DNA from: Lepidodermella squamata
Lineage: Eukaryota > Gastrotricha
DNA length: 64,000 nucleotides
Direction: 5' to 3'
NCBI GenBank assembly: GCA_047495785.1
Contig: JBLDXI010000025.1
Span: 2,108,001-2,172,000, forward strand
Under the pieces are notes generated by a model. The model worked only from the letters and a program-made list of their open reading frames with translations, was not told the origin of the DNA and ran no database searches. Below are positions 41,141 through 52,790 of this stretch, one piece after another. The stretch's first letter is position 1. Each line of letters begins with the position of its first letter. Position numbers and translations under genes: made by a program.

Positions 41141-42764
41141 ATGGACGAACGCGATGAAGAAGTTGCTCAAGAGCGAGCTACAATCTACTGCAGGGTAAAA
41201 GCTTCGCATGTTTTTTTTGCCTGCTCATAATCCAATCATTTTGCTCACAGGTATGTGGCAAGGTTGTCCCACCGAGAAAGCGATATCATCCTAGGCAATG
41301 TAATGCCTGCCAGGTAGGAACATTCCTTGTCAATTTGGCTCTAAGCAATTGTCTGGTAATTATTTAGAAATTTTTCTCTCGACAAGCCGATCGAAGATAC
41401 GAATTCCAATGTATCGGTGGCAAATTTGACTGCAAGATAAAGCAGGGAAGAACTCGTGGTTGTTGTACCCGATGTCGGCTTGAAAAATGCTTTGAAACAC
41501 GTATCCAAATTCGTTTGTCATCTTATTCGCTGATCTACTTGAGAAAATGACTACAACATTTTGCAGATATGAAGAAGCAAGTTGCCAAAGAAGATCCTGC
41601 AAATTCAAAAATTGAGCCGAGTGGCCCTTTTGGAGTTGACAAGAATAATTTGTCCCAAATCGACCACATTGATGACTCAAGTTTAGTCTTAGTCGAAAAG
41701 GTGACAAAAAAATCAATTTTGGGACTCACGATTCTGCATGATTTATATTCGGTAAGAGAAAGAATTGACTTTGCGATATTTTTCGAAAATTTTCCATTTC
41801 CATAGTTCCCTCTCCGAAAACGCGATAAACCGTATGTCGACATCAATATGTTGGCCGCTGACTTTTGCATTCATCACATCAGCATTTTCTACAATTTGAG
41901 CTTCAAATTCGCGGAGCACATCAGAGGTTGGCTTTTATTATTCATGGATTTTGTTCGTGATTAGTTCATATTCCCTAGATGCATTTTCATTGTCTGACTC
42001 TGATTTCGACGCAACTTTGACTACAGGCTGGGCACCAACAGCTTTCACATTTGCAGCTCTGCCGAGTAACCAATGTGCCATGTCCGTCAACGATGCTATT
42101 CTTCCTCAATTTTTAACCATTTTTCCGGAGTATAAGGTTAGTATCGATAGTAGATATTGAGCAGGCCAAGGCGTAGCGCGGTAGTTTAAGGTCACCTTGA
42201 GCAAATCAAGTATAAGGCGATATGGCGTAATATCCTCCAACGTTAACGTGAATTCGTAGAAAATGACGATAAATCATGCACAGCCATTAGCAATTAGCCA
42301 TGTGAAGAGTTGTTGGTTGTTGTATTCATCTGCTTCTACTAAAATGTTTCCACAGCCAGTGGTCGAGCTATCCAAGGAGCTTTCGCACGTGATAACATGC
42401 TGGAATCCATCGATGCCCGAATTTGCCTTACTACTCATTTTTTTGTTCCTCAGTGGTGAGACTTTTCTTGTTCAGAATGTTCTCGAACTCGTCTCCACTT
42501 TATCCAGGAAAGAGCGTTCGAGCGACAAACCCCCGCCTGACTCAACTTTCAAGACTCGCGAAAAAGTCTCTCGCTGTTTTGAAATCATCAACCTCAAATG
42601 GCGATGAAAGCCATAGTGACAACTATCCCAATCGAATACCAACAATATTGGAAAACCTTGCTGAAATAACACCAGGTATCATTGAAACCACGGCAGCTCG
42701 CCGAGATTTCGCTTTTACAGAGCAGCAATTCAGCATGGCTATGGAGAGGCTTTCAATGTCTTAA
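41141..42764 (+). CDS. nuclear receptor gene K (subfamily S2) with divergent C-terminus
   Basis: Exons: 41141-41194, 41251-41313, 41368-41512, 41567-41751, 41806-41926, 41979-42136, 42356-42455, 42508-42764 (360 aa). Exon 1 has 18 codons (ending IYCR). Finger 1 is VCGKVVPPRKRYHPRQCNAC; finger 2 is FQCIGGKFDC to GCCTRCRLEKC. The ligand domain is the most divergent here: FPLRKRDKPYVDINM, FAEHIR|DAFSLSDSDF, ELSHVITCWNPSMPEFALL. Exon 8 is longer (257 nt against 212-221) and starts NPRLTQLSRLAKKSL, which aligns to TR.LVRLSNVLQKSL. It then carries a Ser/Asn-rich insert and ends EQQFSMAMERLSMS, without the KKAEDR..SW block. A partial relic of this type lies at 56,106-56,480. Confidence 0.8.
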
Positions 42765-43768
42765 ATACGGGCAAATCGAGAACTCTGGACAAAGAATTCT
42801 TGCTGATGCCAAACAGTGTCGACTCATTTTCCTTTCTAATTGTGGTTTCGAAGCTCGAACATCACCCCTCTAAAGCAATAACAAAAAAATGTTACAGAAA
42901 AGTCTGAATAATACCGATGAGCGACGATTACCAATGTGAAATCATCGTCATGTTAAAGTGTGAGCATACTCTAGATAAAGAATGAAACATAACATTGAGC
43001 ACAGAAGCGAAGTAATAAAATAACGCAACGCCAGATAGGGTTTTTGCCGGTTTGGGCCTTTTGAAAATACACATGGGGCATATAACGTGTGTTTTTTTAT
43101 TCAGCCCGAATTTTCGGGTCGCCCACTTCTGAAGCTCATCTTGAAATAAAAAAGACTTCATTGCCCGAAAACCTCTGGTGTTTACATCGAAAAATCTGTC
43201 TTCCGGTGCCTACACCTGAGCTTTCCGAAATACCGGGGTCAATAAAAAAACGCACCCATATTGTTGTAGCCTTTTGTTAACTTTTGTTGTTCTTGGACGT
43301 TCTGGGGATCCCTGTGTAACATTTCTCTGATGATTAATCGTCGGCAGGAATCGGCAGGGTACCAAGCAAATCCGGGATCTAATTTCATTGTACCTTTCAG
43401 AAGACTTTACAAAACTGGTAAAGATCTGGAACGATTTACCATCGAATTGCTTTCCTCCTACTTCTGAATATTATCAAATGTCGGATGAGTGCGCTAGGCC
43501 TAAGTCTAAACCTGTGGCACTCTTTGCAATTTGACATGCACATTTTTGTTGAATAAAAAATGTCATTCAAGCATTATCATTTTCTTACTTCATCTAGAAG
43601 CTATGACAGATACTCTTGAGAAGCACTAATAACCTATGCTAGCGTTGTTTTCACTCATCGATGCGTGCTATAAGAGAGCAAAAAAATCAATAAAGCGCTG
43701 TCCTGCGAAAAAATAGTTCAGTTTTTCTTATCGAACTGTAGAAAAAATTAGAATTCTAAAGCATTAAC
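42765..43768. other. spacer between genes K and L
   Basis: It is collinear with 56,480-57,112: shared blocks include ACTCTAGATAAAGAA, GGGCCTTTTG, GATGTCATTCAAGC-like and ACTTCATCTA.AAGCTATGAC. An AATAAA at 43,014 may serve gene K. No exon was found. Confidence 0.5.
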
Positions 43769-45486
43769 ATGGATACCAACGATGAACAGTGTGTCAAGAA
43801 ACAAAAGTCAGTAGTCTACTGCAACGTAATTATTTTCGTGACTTTTTTGACTCCACAACCTAATTTATTTCATATAGATTTGTGGAAAAGTTGTCCCGCC
43901 GAGAGAGCGTTATCATCCTAGGCAATGTAATGCTTGCCAGGTAATTTTTTATTCTCAACGTTTTCGGTAATAATTTCTAGCATTCATTTAGAAATTTTTC
44001 GCCCGACAACGCGAACGAAGATTTGAATTTCAATGTATCACTGGGAAATTCAACTGTGAGATAAATCCGGGAGAAACTCGTGGTTGCTGTACCCGTTGCC
44101 GGCTTGAAAAATGCTTTGCATTGAGACTCCAAAGATGTATGTCATTTGTTTTCCTATTTTTAGACAGATATATATATAAGTAGAATCCTCTAGATTTAAG
44201 GAAGAAAAGCGATGACTCTCCGGGCGATACTGAAAAGGATCCAAATGAAGATTCTAGGTCGAAAGAAGATAACTCGGCTTCAAATGAAAATTCATGTGGC
44301 ATCTGGCTTAGTGCCATTGGCGAAGAATCAGCCTCCCGCTTTGTAACTGCTAATAGCAGGAATTCAATGATACCAAACAACCCTGTTCTAATCCACTTCA
44401 GACAGGTGGAGGAAGTCACCAAAAGCTGCATTATCGCGCTCACGTTTCTGCATGACTTGCATTCGGTAACTTTATCTAGGTTTTCTCAGTCCAATCACTC
44501 ATTCCATGTCGAATTTAGCTCCCGCTGAGAAGACGGAACGTTCCTTATGATGACATCTCCCAGCTAGCATCAGAATTTTACACCGGTCAGATCAGGATCT
44601 ACAACGAAGCAAGCACCAAATTCGCTAAGTACTTAAAGGGTACACATTTTTTCAATTAATCTGATTTTGCTCATCGATTCATTTCAAGTTTAATGTTACT
44701 CTATTGCAGATGCTTTTGGAGTTTCTAATCACGAATTGACTCAAGCTGTGGCGACCGGGTGGCCCTCAACTGTGTTAGGTTTCACTGCCCAACCTGGCAG
44801 CGATAACCCAACACCAGTCAACGAAGCTCTCTTACCAGCATTTCTGACCGCTTTTCCCGAGTTTGAGGTAAACACTGTTAACCGCTATTTTCAACGGTAC
44901 ATGATACGAAACATACAGTTGAACATGTATGATGCTATGCTATACAGGCGTCTCACCTTCATGTTCAAAATAAGAATCCCAATATTCCATATCTCATGAA
45001 GCAAATGAGTTGAGCCCTAGCCCCTAGCGTGATTAACATTGTTCGGAAGCTTTTCATCGGTCGAAGGCGGAGTCTAACATTGTAAATCTATTTATTATTT
45101 TTACAGCCTGCCGTTATGTCGGCTAGGCAGCTATCCCGCGTGCTGAGTGCCTGGCAACCAACAATGCCGGAATGCGCTTTATTCCTCTGTTACCTATTCT
45201 TCAGCGGTATTTATCAAATCTGTGTTTTCCGTTTTGGGTACATCAAATGATTCTTTGATACGCAGGATCCTCGATTCCGAAATTGGTTCGACTGTCAAAT
45301 TTCTTGTTGAAATCGCTGTTCATGCATTACGTTGCTCTGAGAAGAGGGAATCAGCGGCAGGATGGAATTCACATCGAAAGAGCCATGGCTATCATGCAAC
45401 AAACCACAGCAGATAGACCGACATTTTTGAAAAAAGCGGAGGCTCACTTAACTTCCTGGGTGCGAGAAGTCAAGCCGTCCTTGTAG
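43769..45486 (+). CDS. nuclear receptor gene L (subfamily S2)
   Basis: Exons: 43769-43825, 43878-43940, 43992-44136, 44194-44465, 44519-44639, 44710-44867, 45107-45206, 45266-45486 (378 aa). Finger 1 is ICGKVVPPRERYHPRQCNAC; helix KFFARQRERR; finger 2 is FQCITGKFNC to GCCTRCRLEKC. Exon 4 is long (272 nt) and acidic/Ser-rich (SDDSPGDTEKDPNED) before the helix SCIIALTFLHDLHS. Exons 5-6 read FAKYLK|DAFGVSNHEL. Exon 7 reads RQLSRVLSAWQPTMPECALF (Arg for His, Cys for Phe). Exon 8 ends VREVKPSL. An AATAAA lies at 45,532. It is a close paralog of gene O, sharing exon lengths, hinge type and flanks. Confidence 0.85.
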
Positions 45487-46138
45487 TCTGAAGCGTTGTT
45501 AACCTTTTCGTGTTTTAGTGACATCTCAATGAATAAACATCGGTTCGTCGAGTCGTCTAGCGAAGAAATCGATTCAACTTTTCCTGATAATGGGTTGTGT
45601 ACTGAATTTTCCTTATCCTATCTCTTATCACATTTCAATGTCCCCACGGTCTTCGAATTCTTCAAATTTCGGTCATCGCCACTGATCACACCATATCAAG
45701 TTTAGTTACAGCGCAATTCGAAATGACTCCAGCAATAGCTTTCAATTTATTGGTGATGAAGCGCTGAATTTTAGGTATAAAACGATGAAAATAGTAATTG
45801 CTGGTGTTTACCACCTATGAAAGTATGGGATGTCATCACTGATCACCCACTCACGCCGCTCTGTGTCTGATGTGCGAGTTCGATCAATAATTCTGCTCTA
45901 TTAAAGCCTCAGACTAGTATTGCAGCTTCTGAAATTTAATATGCTACGAGTTAGGCATTGAATTGGAAAGCAGCATCAATGAGCGTTTTGCCTTGCATTG
46001 CAAGAGTTGGAACAACATTTTGAGGCGATTATCGCTGTTTTTTTCGTGACGAACTATCACACTATAAAACCTACAAAAACGTTATTGGTATTTCCTGAAA
46101 GCCATAGAATAGGTTACTATCCCGTCTTTCTTATGCAG
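45487..46138. other. spacer after gene L
   Basis: It is collinear with 58,960-59,600 after gene O (shared GACCACACCATA-type, AATTCGAAATGACTC and GCGATCAATAATTCTGCTCT blocks). The module 1-like stretch at 45,855-45,945 has TTCGATCAATAATTCTGCTC followed by CTTCTGAAATTTAATATGCT. Confidence 0.5.
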
Positions 46139-46345
46139 CAAATTCGGTTCCGGCGTTGGTTCGAATATCAGATGTCTTGCAGAATCATGCATTACGCTGC
46201 TTTAAGAAAAGGATGTCAGTCGAAGGACGAGAATCATGTTGAAAGAACTATTGCTATCAAGCAGCAGGCTGCAGCGTATAGGCCCGGCGTTGTTCAAAAA
46301 AGCAGAGGCGCGCCCGATTTCCTGGGTTAAAAACATCAGTTCATG
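46139..46345 (+). pseudogene. ghost exon 8 of an S3-type receptor
   Basis: After ATGCAG it reads PALVRISDVLQ, then an 8-nt deletion, then MHYAALRKGCQSKDENHVER, KQQAAAYRP and KKAEARPISW in shifting frames. It ends in TGA after NISS. Sequence downstream (46,400-46,660) is collinear with the 3' flank of gene P (62,206-62,420), so the parent was a gene P relative. Confidence 0.75.
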
Positions 46346-46952
46346 AATTTAAGAAGTGTTCTCTTGCTTGACAATGAAATAATACAAAATACAATAATGA
46401 TTAATCCGAGAGTATGGCGTCTTTTTTTCTGACCAATGATTCCGAAATCTTCTCAGGAAAGTGGCTGGATGTTAGCTTTTCTTCCACTGACAGCAATCTC
46501 GTTCTAAATGTCACATTGACCCGAGTTGATTGTTATTATCATAAAAAGTTCCTCGAGTTCAAGGTGAGGCAGAGAATTCTCAGAATAGGATATTGACAGG
46601 AACCATCTTCATTCGTACGCGTAAATTGTGATGGAATTCCAGTGATGCAGTGTGCGATCGAAAGAACGTTATCAGTTGAATTCAGCGAACATGGCAATGT
46701 GAGCTGTTAATTCATTTTATCTCTAAGAACTCCTGATCTTAACCAACTGGAACTTGGGACTGGCGGAAAAGCCGCGCATTTCGGTAATTTATCTTTGTTA
46801 CTCGATATCAAGCTGGCCCGTTCATTAATTTTCTAATTTATCTCCTATCGCGACGTCGAAACATGTTGACATCACCGAGCTAGTACATCTAATAACAGCG
46901 AATTAATGACTTCAAAGAGTATGTACACTCTCGCAGCGAACGCGATCGGCAT
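46346..46952. other. spacer between ghost exons
   Basis: Its first part is a diverged copy of the gene P 3' flank. No gene is recognised. Confidence 0.4.
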
Positions 46953-47107
46953 TTGGAACTATCGACTTTCTTTAGCATACGAAAATCAGCTCGAAATAGC
47001 AACTGCTGTTATGAAGCAAGACGCAATACAAAGACCGACCTTTATGAAAATGCCGATGCTCATCCAACTTCCTACAAGTACAAAACGTCAAGCCATCATT
47101 ATAGTCT
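46953..47107 (+). pseudogene. second ghost exon 8
   Basis: The frame carries ENQLEIATAVMKQDAIQRPT then, after a one-base shift, NADAHPTSYKYK. This matches (D)EN.VERAI.IM.QAA..RPT..KKAEAHPTSWV of intact exons 8, with frameshifts. No splice acceptor or other exons are present. Confidence 0.6.
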
Positions 47108-48488
47108 CTCATGGGTGTTTAGTAAACTGTCAACAATTGCAAAAACTTGCGAACGAGTTTTTCTGTTATGATGGTGTTTTTGTACTACATTTCGAGGTCA
47201 TTTGCGATGTGACCCGCCGCCAGATAGCCTTTCAGGACAAATGAGCTAGCTGGGCAGTGTGCGCTCTCTAGCATCCAGCAGCGTCCTCGTTAAAATGGTT
47301 TCGCTAACTATACTTAATTAATTGATATCGAGCGAGAGCTCTCACATTTTTTATTACTTAGTTCCGCCTGAACTCCGCAATTCTAGTTTTGCGAAATATG
47401 GAAAAATCATTAAAATAGTCAAATCTAGCCCCTGCCAGCGCTAATCAGGCCAATACCTAAGCATAATCTATCTTCTCCCTAGCTCTATTTGTACCGTATT
47501 TGTTCCAATAGCAGCCCGGGGTACTAAATTTTCAACCCTCAAAATTGTCCTAAAAAGTGGATTACTAATAGAGATGGGCGATTTGTTAGACGCTCGCTTC
47601 GGTTTTTTTTGGTCAAAGCCACCCAACAGACCCCTTGAGAACAAAATTCGGCCCAATTTTTCTATCGCAGCCGAATTCGCGTGAAGTGTCACTCAAGTTG
47701 TGCTTACAAAGCTATTTTACAAAGAAAAAACAATTTATAATAGAAAAAGAACGACAATGAAAAATTAGCTGTACAAATGACGATGGACAATGGCCTTATT
47801 GTCCCTAACTTGTCCCTAAATTAGAGATTTAGGTAGGCCTAGTTTTTTTCCTAGTATATCACCTAGTAGGCCTAGTATATCACCTCCATTTATGAGCAAA
47901 CTGAGGCATTTTTTGCTGTTAGTTGATGACCTAGTCCGAGCGACAATCGAAGGATCTTGTATCGTGTGGTAGTGCGAGCTAATTGCGCCTTCCATTTTGG
48001 CAATATTCTTGTTCAATATTTCGTGAAGTCAATACTTATAGATAGCTTTTTGCCCGAAAAAGATGCCGGCATCAAATAAATGTCCCTCTTTATATATATC
48101 ACCTCCATTTATGGGCAAATTGATCTTAACGTTCATTTGATAGTTCTTAGTTTTGAGTTCTATGCAAGTTCAAATTGGACAAGTCGAACACGGACGACAA
48201 TATCGTCAAGCGTAACTAGGTCGTATAAAAAGTAGACACCGGACACCTTCCCCGCTCCTTCCTGCTGACGCTGTACGGATGAATGAATAATATCTTTGTT
48301 GTCATGTTCAGTAGCACTCCGAATAAAGCACTACTTACAACTTACATAATCTGACGGGGTTGTTGTCACTCAATGAAACACGGATGAGTACTTAAAAAAC
48401 CGATAAATCAATTCAGTTTATGTAGGTTGTCCTTCTACGTTTGATAGCTTCACTTATCACTTCAGCTGAAACAATTCAAAACATCATC
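47108..48488. other. spacer upstream of gene M
   Basis: TATATCACCTCCATTTATG occurs at 47,874 and 48,096, a small dispersed repeat. A minus-strand frame at 47,468-47,692 has no recognisable motif. Module 1 is not clear close to gene M. Confidence 0.4.
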
Positions 48489-50394
48489 ATGGACTACAAC
48501 AGCAACCGTCTCGTGCAGAAACAGAGAGTCACAGTCTACTGCAATGTTACAACTTTATTTGGCCTTTTGACTTTTTAATCCATTTCTTTCATAGGTCTGC
48601 GGCAAAGTTGTTCCGCCGAGGACGCGATACAACCCGCGGCAGTGTAGCGCTTGCCAGGTTAACTACGTCACAATTCTGTCACACTATTTTCCCCACTATA
48701 AATATTTAGAAATTTTTCACTCGACAATCCGATCGAAGGTACGAATTTCAATGCGTCACTGGGAGATTTGACTGCGAAATTAAACCGGAACAATATCGTA
48801 ACTGTTGCAGTCGTTGCCGGCTGGAAAAATGCTTTGCAGTGCGTGAACGAAGACGTATGAAATATTTTAATTTGATTACTCTATGGAATGAGCAAATTAC
48901 ATTGCCCAGATATTACGAGGCAGCTTGCTGGGCCTTCTACTACTGATACTAGGTTGGATGGTTCGAGCCGCTATAATGCTAGTGAAGAGTCGGCAACTTC
49001 AAGCATTATTCGCGATAGCTGGAATTCAACGATACCAAGCAATCCCGATCTATTTCAATTCAGTGCGGCGGAGAGAGCCACCAAAAGGTCAATTATTGGG
49101 CTCACGGTCCTGCATGACTTCCATTCGGTAATTTATCGCTCAATTCTGGGCTCATATTAGTTTCGTCCAGTCTCCAGGCGACGGTTGCGCAATTGGAGGG
49201 TAAAAGAGGACTTATGCGCGAACCCTAGTCGAAAATTTTATAAATTTCAAGGCCTCGTGCGGTAATGCCAGCTGTCTATTGGTTTTGATTATTTAGATTA
49301 TTTAGGCGGCTTTTATTCCAAAAGTTAATTCAGCGATTCTCTATCGCATCAGAGATCGCATAAATATAGGGTTCTCGCGATAAATATTAATAGGAACATG
49401 TTTTACGCGCATCTTAACTTTCGAGAAGCGATTACGAGCAAAATTTAAGATGCGGGTGAAACTTATTTTGTTCGCGCTCAAAACTAATATGGGCCCGGAA
49501 TTTATCTGTACTTCCCTTGTTCTTGTCTAACCACTCGTCAAAATTGTTACGGACCAAATTCAGTTCCCGCTGCTAAGAAAGAACGTTCCTTACAATGACG
49601 TTACCAAGTTAGCATCAGAATTTTCCAACCTACACGTCGAGATGTTCAACAAAGCAAGCTCAAGATTCGCACAATACATGAAAGGTATATAAGGATAATC
49701 TTTTGAGCTGATCAGGCGAATGCCTACTTTTTTCTTGCAGAAGCTTTCGCCCTTTCTAACAGCGAGTTGGCAGAAATAGCTGCGGTAGGATGGACTTTAG
49801 TCGCACATGCTTTCCCATGTCAACCTGGCGATGAAAATCCAATCTCCATCAGCAAAGCTATCATGCCACAATTTTTGTCTATTTTCCCCGAGTTCGAGGT
49901 AAATCATCTGCTCTTCTTATTTCCATTCTGCCTAGTTTATCATTGCTTATCGGATTTTGAATGTGGCATTTCAGCATGATTTTAACATTTACGGTATCTG
50001 CCCTTTTGCAGCCGCTCATTCTTTGGGCAAAGGAGCTTTCACACGTCTTTAGCGAATGGCAACCAACAATGCCGGAATTTGCTCTATTCATTTGTTTCCT
50101 GTTTTTCAGTGGTAAGTGCTGAGCCGTATTAAAGTAATTTATTGTATATCATCCTGATGTCTTTCCTACTTAGGATCAAAGACTCCAGCAATGCTTCGAC
50201 GAGCGGATGTTTTGCAGAAATCCCTCTTAATGCATTACGTTTCTCTAAGAGGAGGCTGTCAGTGGCAGGACGAGATGAATCACGTCGAAAAGGCAATGAC
50301 TATCATGAAGCGAGTTGCAGCGTATAGGCCGATATTTGTGAAAAAAGCGGAGGATCGCTCGAGGCTCTGGTTGCGCAACATCGATTTCTCATGA
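48489..50394 (+). CDS. nuclear receptor gene M (subfamily S2)
   Basis: Exons: 48489-48545, 48595-48657, 48710-48854, 48910-49127, 49564-49684, 49741-49898, 50012-50111, 50174-50394 (360 aa). Finger 1 is VCGKVVPPRTRYNPRQCSAC, a S2 finger with the S1-type CSACQ P-box. Helix KFFTRQSDRR. Finger 2 is FQCVTGRFDC, with PEQYRNCCSRC in place of PG.TRGCCTRC. Intron 4 is 436 nt, carrying an insertion-like stretch, where other genes have about 55 nt. Exon 5 reads FPLLRKNVPYNDVTKL; exon 6 EAFALSNSELAEIAAVGW; exon 7 ELSHVFSEWQPTMPEFALF; exon 8 starts GSKTPAMLRRADVLQKSL. The exon 1 and 2 donors are GTTACA and GTTAAC. An AATAAA lies at 50,460. Confidence 0.84.
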
Positions 50395-51424
50395 ATCTCA
50401 GGCGCGTTTTAAACTGCAGCCTAGTTCGATGATAGAAAAGCATACAACATACACTTAAAAATAAAATTTTCCTTTTTTTGATAGGTAATAAAAGGAGGCC
50501 GTGCACAACGGTTTTTCGATTGTGAACCACTGTTCTAGGTTTCATTGCTTTTCACGAAAACTGATACATTATTCTAGGGTGGCATGGTAGCCATACTGAG
50601 ACGCCGGCGCTGGTTAAGAACGATTTTAGTGAGTTCCAAAGGTCATCGTGGCAATAAATAGTCTCATTTTCAGCATTGGGGATAATTTTCGGTCACATGA
50701 CTATTGACGGCTTCGAAAATGTCGATGATCAGTTTGTTCTTCGATAGTTTGAGCAAATAGATCAGCGCGTAAAGAACGTGAAAATAAACGAGTTCGTCTT
50801 TACGCGCTAATCTTTTTGTTCGAAAATGTTGCACCTTAAAGTATGCAGATAAAGCTGACGTTATGGGATAGAGTTAACTTTATCGATAAAGACGGCTTCG
50901 AAAATAACCCCCAAATGATAAATCAACCGAGATAAGGAGCTTGGCCCTTATAATTTTGCATATTTTAGAGCAGTGACGCTGCTCTGGTTATTTTTGTTAA
51001 GCCACGTGATGCAGTGTCATCACAGCGTCCCATGCCGCTGTTGCCGCTGTTATCGCTCGTTGTATGAGCCAGGCATTGGAGGCTCAACATCTACTACCGG
51101 ACAACCAGTACTGCGTTTCGAGAGCCTAGATCGGCGACCGGCGACCGACGTTCCAGTTCGTATCGTTCACCGCGTGCTTCAGGCTCGCTCTAACAAGCGG
51201 AAGAAGATCTTTTTGAAATTTTACATTTTTATTAGGTTAATTAATTAATTGATTTATTTATTTAATGACCATTAATCCCGTTGTTGAGAGCTCGACTTGG
51301 AAAATTAAGTGCAAGTATCAAAAAAGTGCGCAGAGAGCCGTTAATATTTCAGTCCGTTTCGTTATATGTTATTAGTCAAAACAAAGTGAGGTGAATTAGT
51401 ATAAAATAATCAACAACATAGTAA

Positions 51425-51562
51425 ATGTCTATAAACAAGCAGTCTGCAGTCATTGGCGGTGGCGCAGGCCTTGATTCCACATTCGCAGGTTGGAAAGGTG
51501 CCGTTGTAGGTGCTGATATCAACTGGCCGATGTTGGGTGCCGATGGAAGTGGATTCAGTTGA
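51425..51562 (+). CDS. hypothetical 45-aa Gly/Ala-rich peptide
   Basis: ATG to TGA encodes a small peptide with IGGGAGLDSTFAGWKGAVVG. Base composition is more GC-rich than its surroundings. I recognise no family and see no splice partner. It could be an exon, a transposon remnant or chance. Confidence 0.2.
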   Translation: MSINKQSAVIGGGAGLDSTFAGWKGAVVGADINWPMLGADGSGFS

Positions 51563-52024
51563 ATGTTAGCTGCGGAATCCGAATTGAGCTGAGAAGAGGA
51601 CTTAGATTCTTGCTATAATAGCAAGATTAGGAAGAACTTAGATTCGTGCAGGTATTGCTTAATTCGGATGGCTAGACAGCGTTCGAAGGTTCGGAAAAGC
51701 GGAGAAAGAATGGATATAGGCCGGTAATTGCTAATCAGTTCCTTGTCCCCGTCTTTGAAGAGCGGCTTTCCAAATTTCGGGAATTCGATTTTCTGCTAAC
51801 ACTTTGTTGCAAATTACACAGACGTGAGGGGCTAATATCCCGGCAGTTGCTTTGAGCACACATTCCGGCCCACCATCGGCGGCTGTAGTTGGCTTAATTC
51901 ATCAACCCAAAATAACGTAGGGTATCAGAATATCAAGTGGGATCTATCGAGTGGGGCGAATCGTCCACTATCCACTGATACATGCTTCAAAGCCTCTCAA
52001 AATTTCAAAAACGGTGGGATAAAG

Positions 52025-52175
52025 CAGAGAGCGAAGTAGGACCGCGGAACTGGTAGGGACAACGAAAATCAACATAAGGGTCCCCCCTTTGGTGTTAGAT
52101 TGAGCTCACCATACGGACCCACGGAACTGGTAGGGATGATCCCTACATCCCTAGCGGTACTTCGCTCTCTGGGCT
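52025..52175. mobile_element. small inverted-repeat element with CAGAGAGCGAAGTA ends
   Basis: The left end is CAGAGAGCGAAGTAGGACCGC-like and the right end is its inverse, GCGGTACTTCGCTCTCTG. An internal GGAACTGGTAGGGA occurs twice in direct orientation. ACAGAGAGCGAAGTAGAC at 20,613 may mark another end of the same family. No coding capacity. Confidence 0.5.
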
Positions 52176-52398
52176 TAAGGCTAAACTGTAATTTTCCATT
52201 CCGGTCTGGCCGAGCTGAGGGAAATGACACGCCAGTGTTAATCGCACACTGATAACGACCAGAAGTCCCCGGTGTGTATAGAGATCTTCCAGGTTCGAGA
52301 GCTAACTTCAAAGCTGGATATTCGAAAATATTTGGAGTGAACTCACAACACTGAATATCGTTTCGTAATTGTTTCCAAAACAACAGAACTTCGGACAA
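52069..52398 (-). pseudogene. minus-strand 109-codon frame related to 36,250-36,453
   Basis: It starts MSEVLLFWKQLRNDIQCC and includes LALEPGRSLYTPG and SARPDRNGK. It is partly similar to the 36,250-36,453 frame. It overlaps the inverted-repeat element at 52,025-52,175, so the C-terminal part is not native. No family is recognised. Confidence 0.25.
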
Positions 52399-52463
52399 AG
52401 ACCCCTAATGTTCAAATCATCCCCTCGCACATGAGGCTTAATGAATTCCTGTTTAGACAACTC

Positions 52464-52560
52464 ACACTGCTTCATTGCGCTATTTGTTATTTAATATGGT
52501 GCGAGAAAGGCTCCGAGCTCTTAGCGCACATTAACGATCAATATTATCATGTTCCATTCT
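52464..52560 (+). promoter_or_regulatory. upstream module 1, copy preceding gene N
   Basis: CACACTGCTTCATTGCGCTA, TTTGTTATTTAATATGGTGC, GAAAGGCTCCGAGCTCTTAG, TTAACGATCAATATTATCAT. A clean copy about 0.6 kb before the start codon. Confidence 0.5.
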
Positions 52561-52714
52561 CCACTCTTTTTCACCGCCGTTTTTTCAATGTTAGTTGCGC
52601 AGCACACGCTTGAACGACAAGCAGCCTTCCTTTATAAATTCTATTATCTCACCGTTTGAATCGTTGCGGGCACTTGGATGCGAAAATTGAAAGATGTTTC
52701 ATTAGCATTTCGGT

Positions 52715-52790
52715 CGAAGCAAGGCACGTGCCACTATCAATTACTTTTTCATTTCCTCAATGAACAGGAGAGGCATATAGTGCTCATGTT
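52715..52790 (+). promoter_or_regulatory. upstream module 2, copy preceding gene N
   Basis: GAAGCAAGGCACGTGCCACT, ATCAATTACTTTTTCATTTC, CTCAATGAACAGGAGAGG, GTGCTCATGTTCACTAGACT. The E-box core is intact. Confidence 0.48.
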
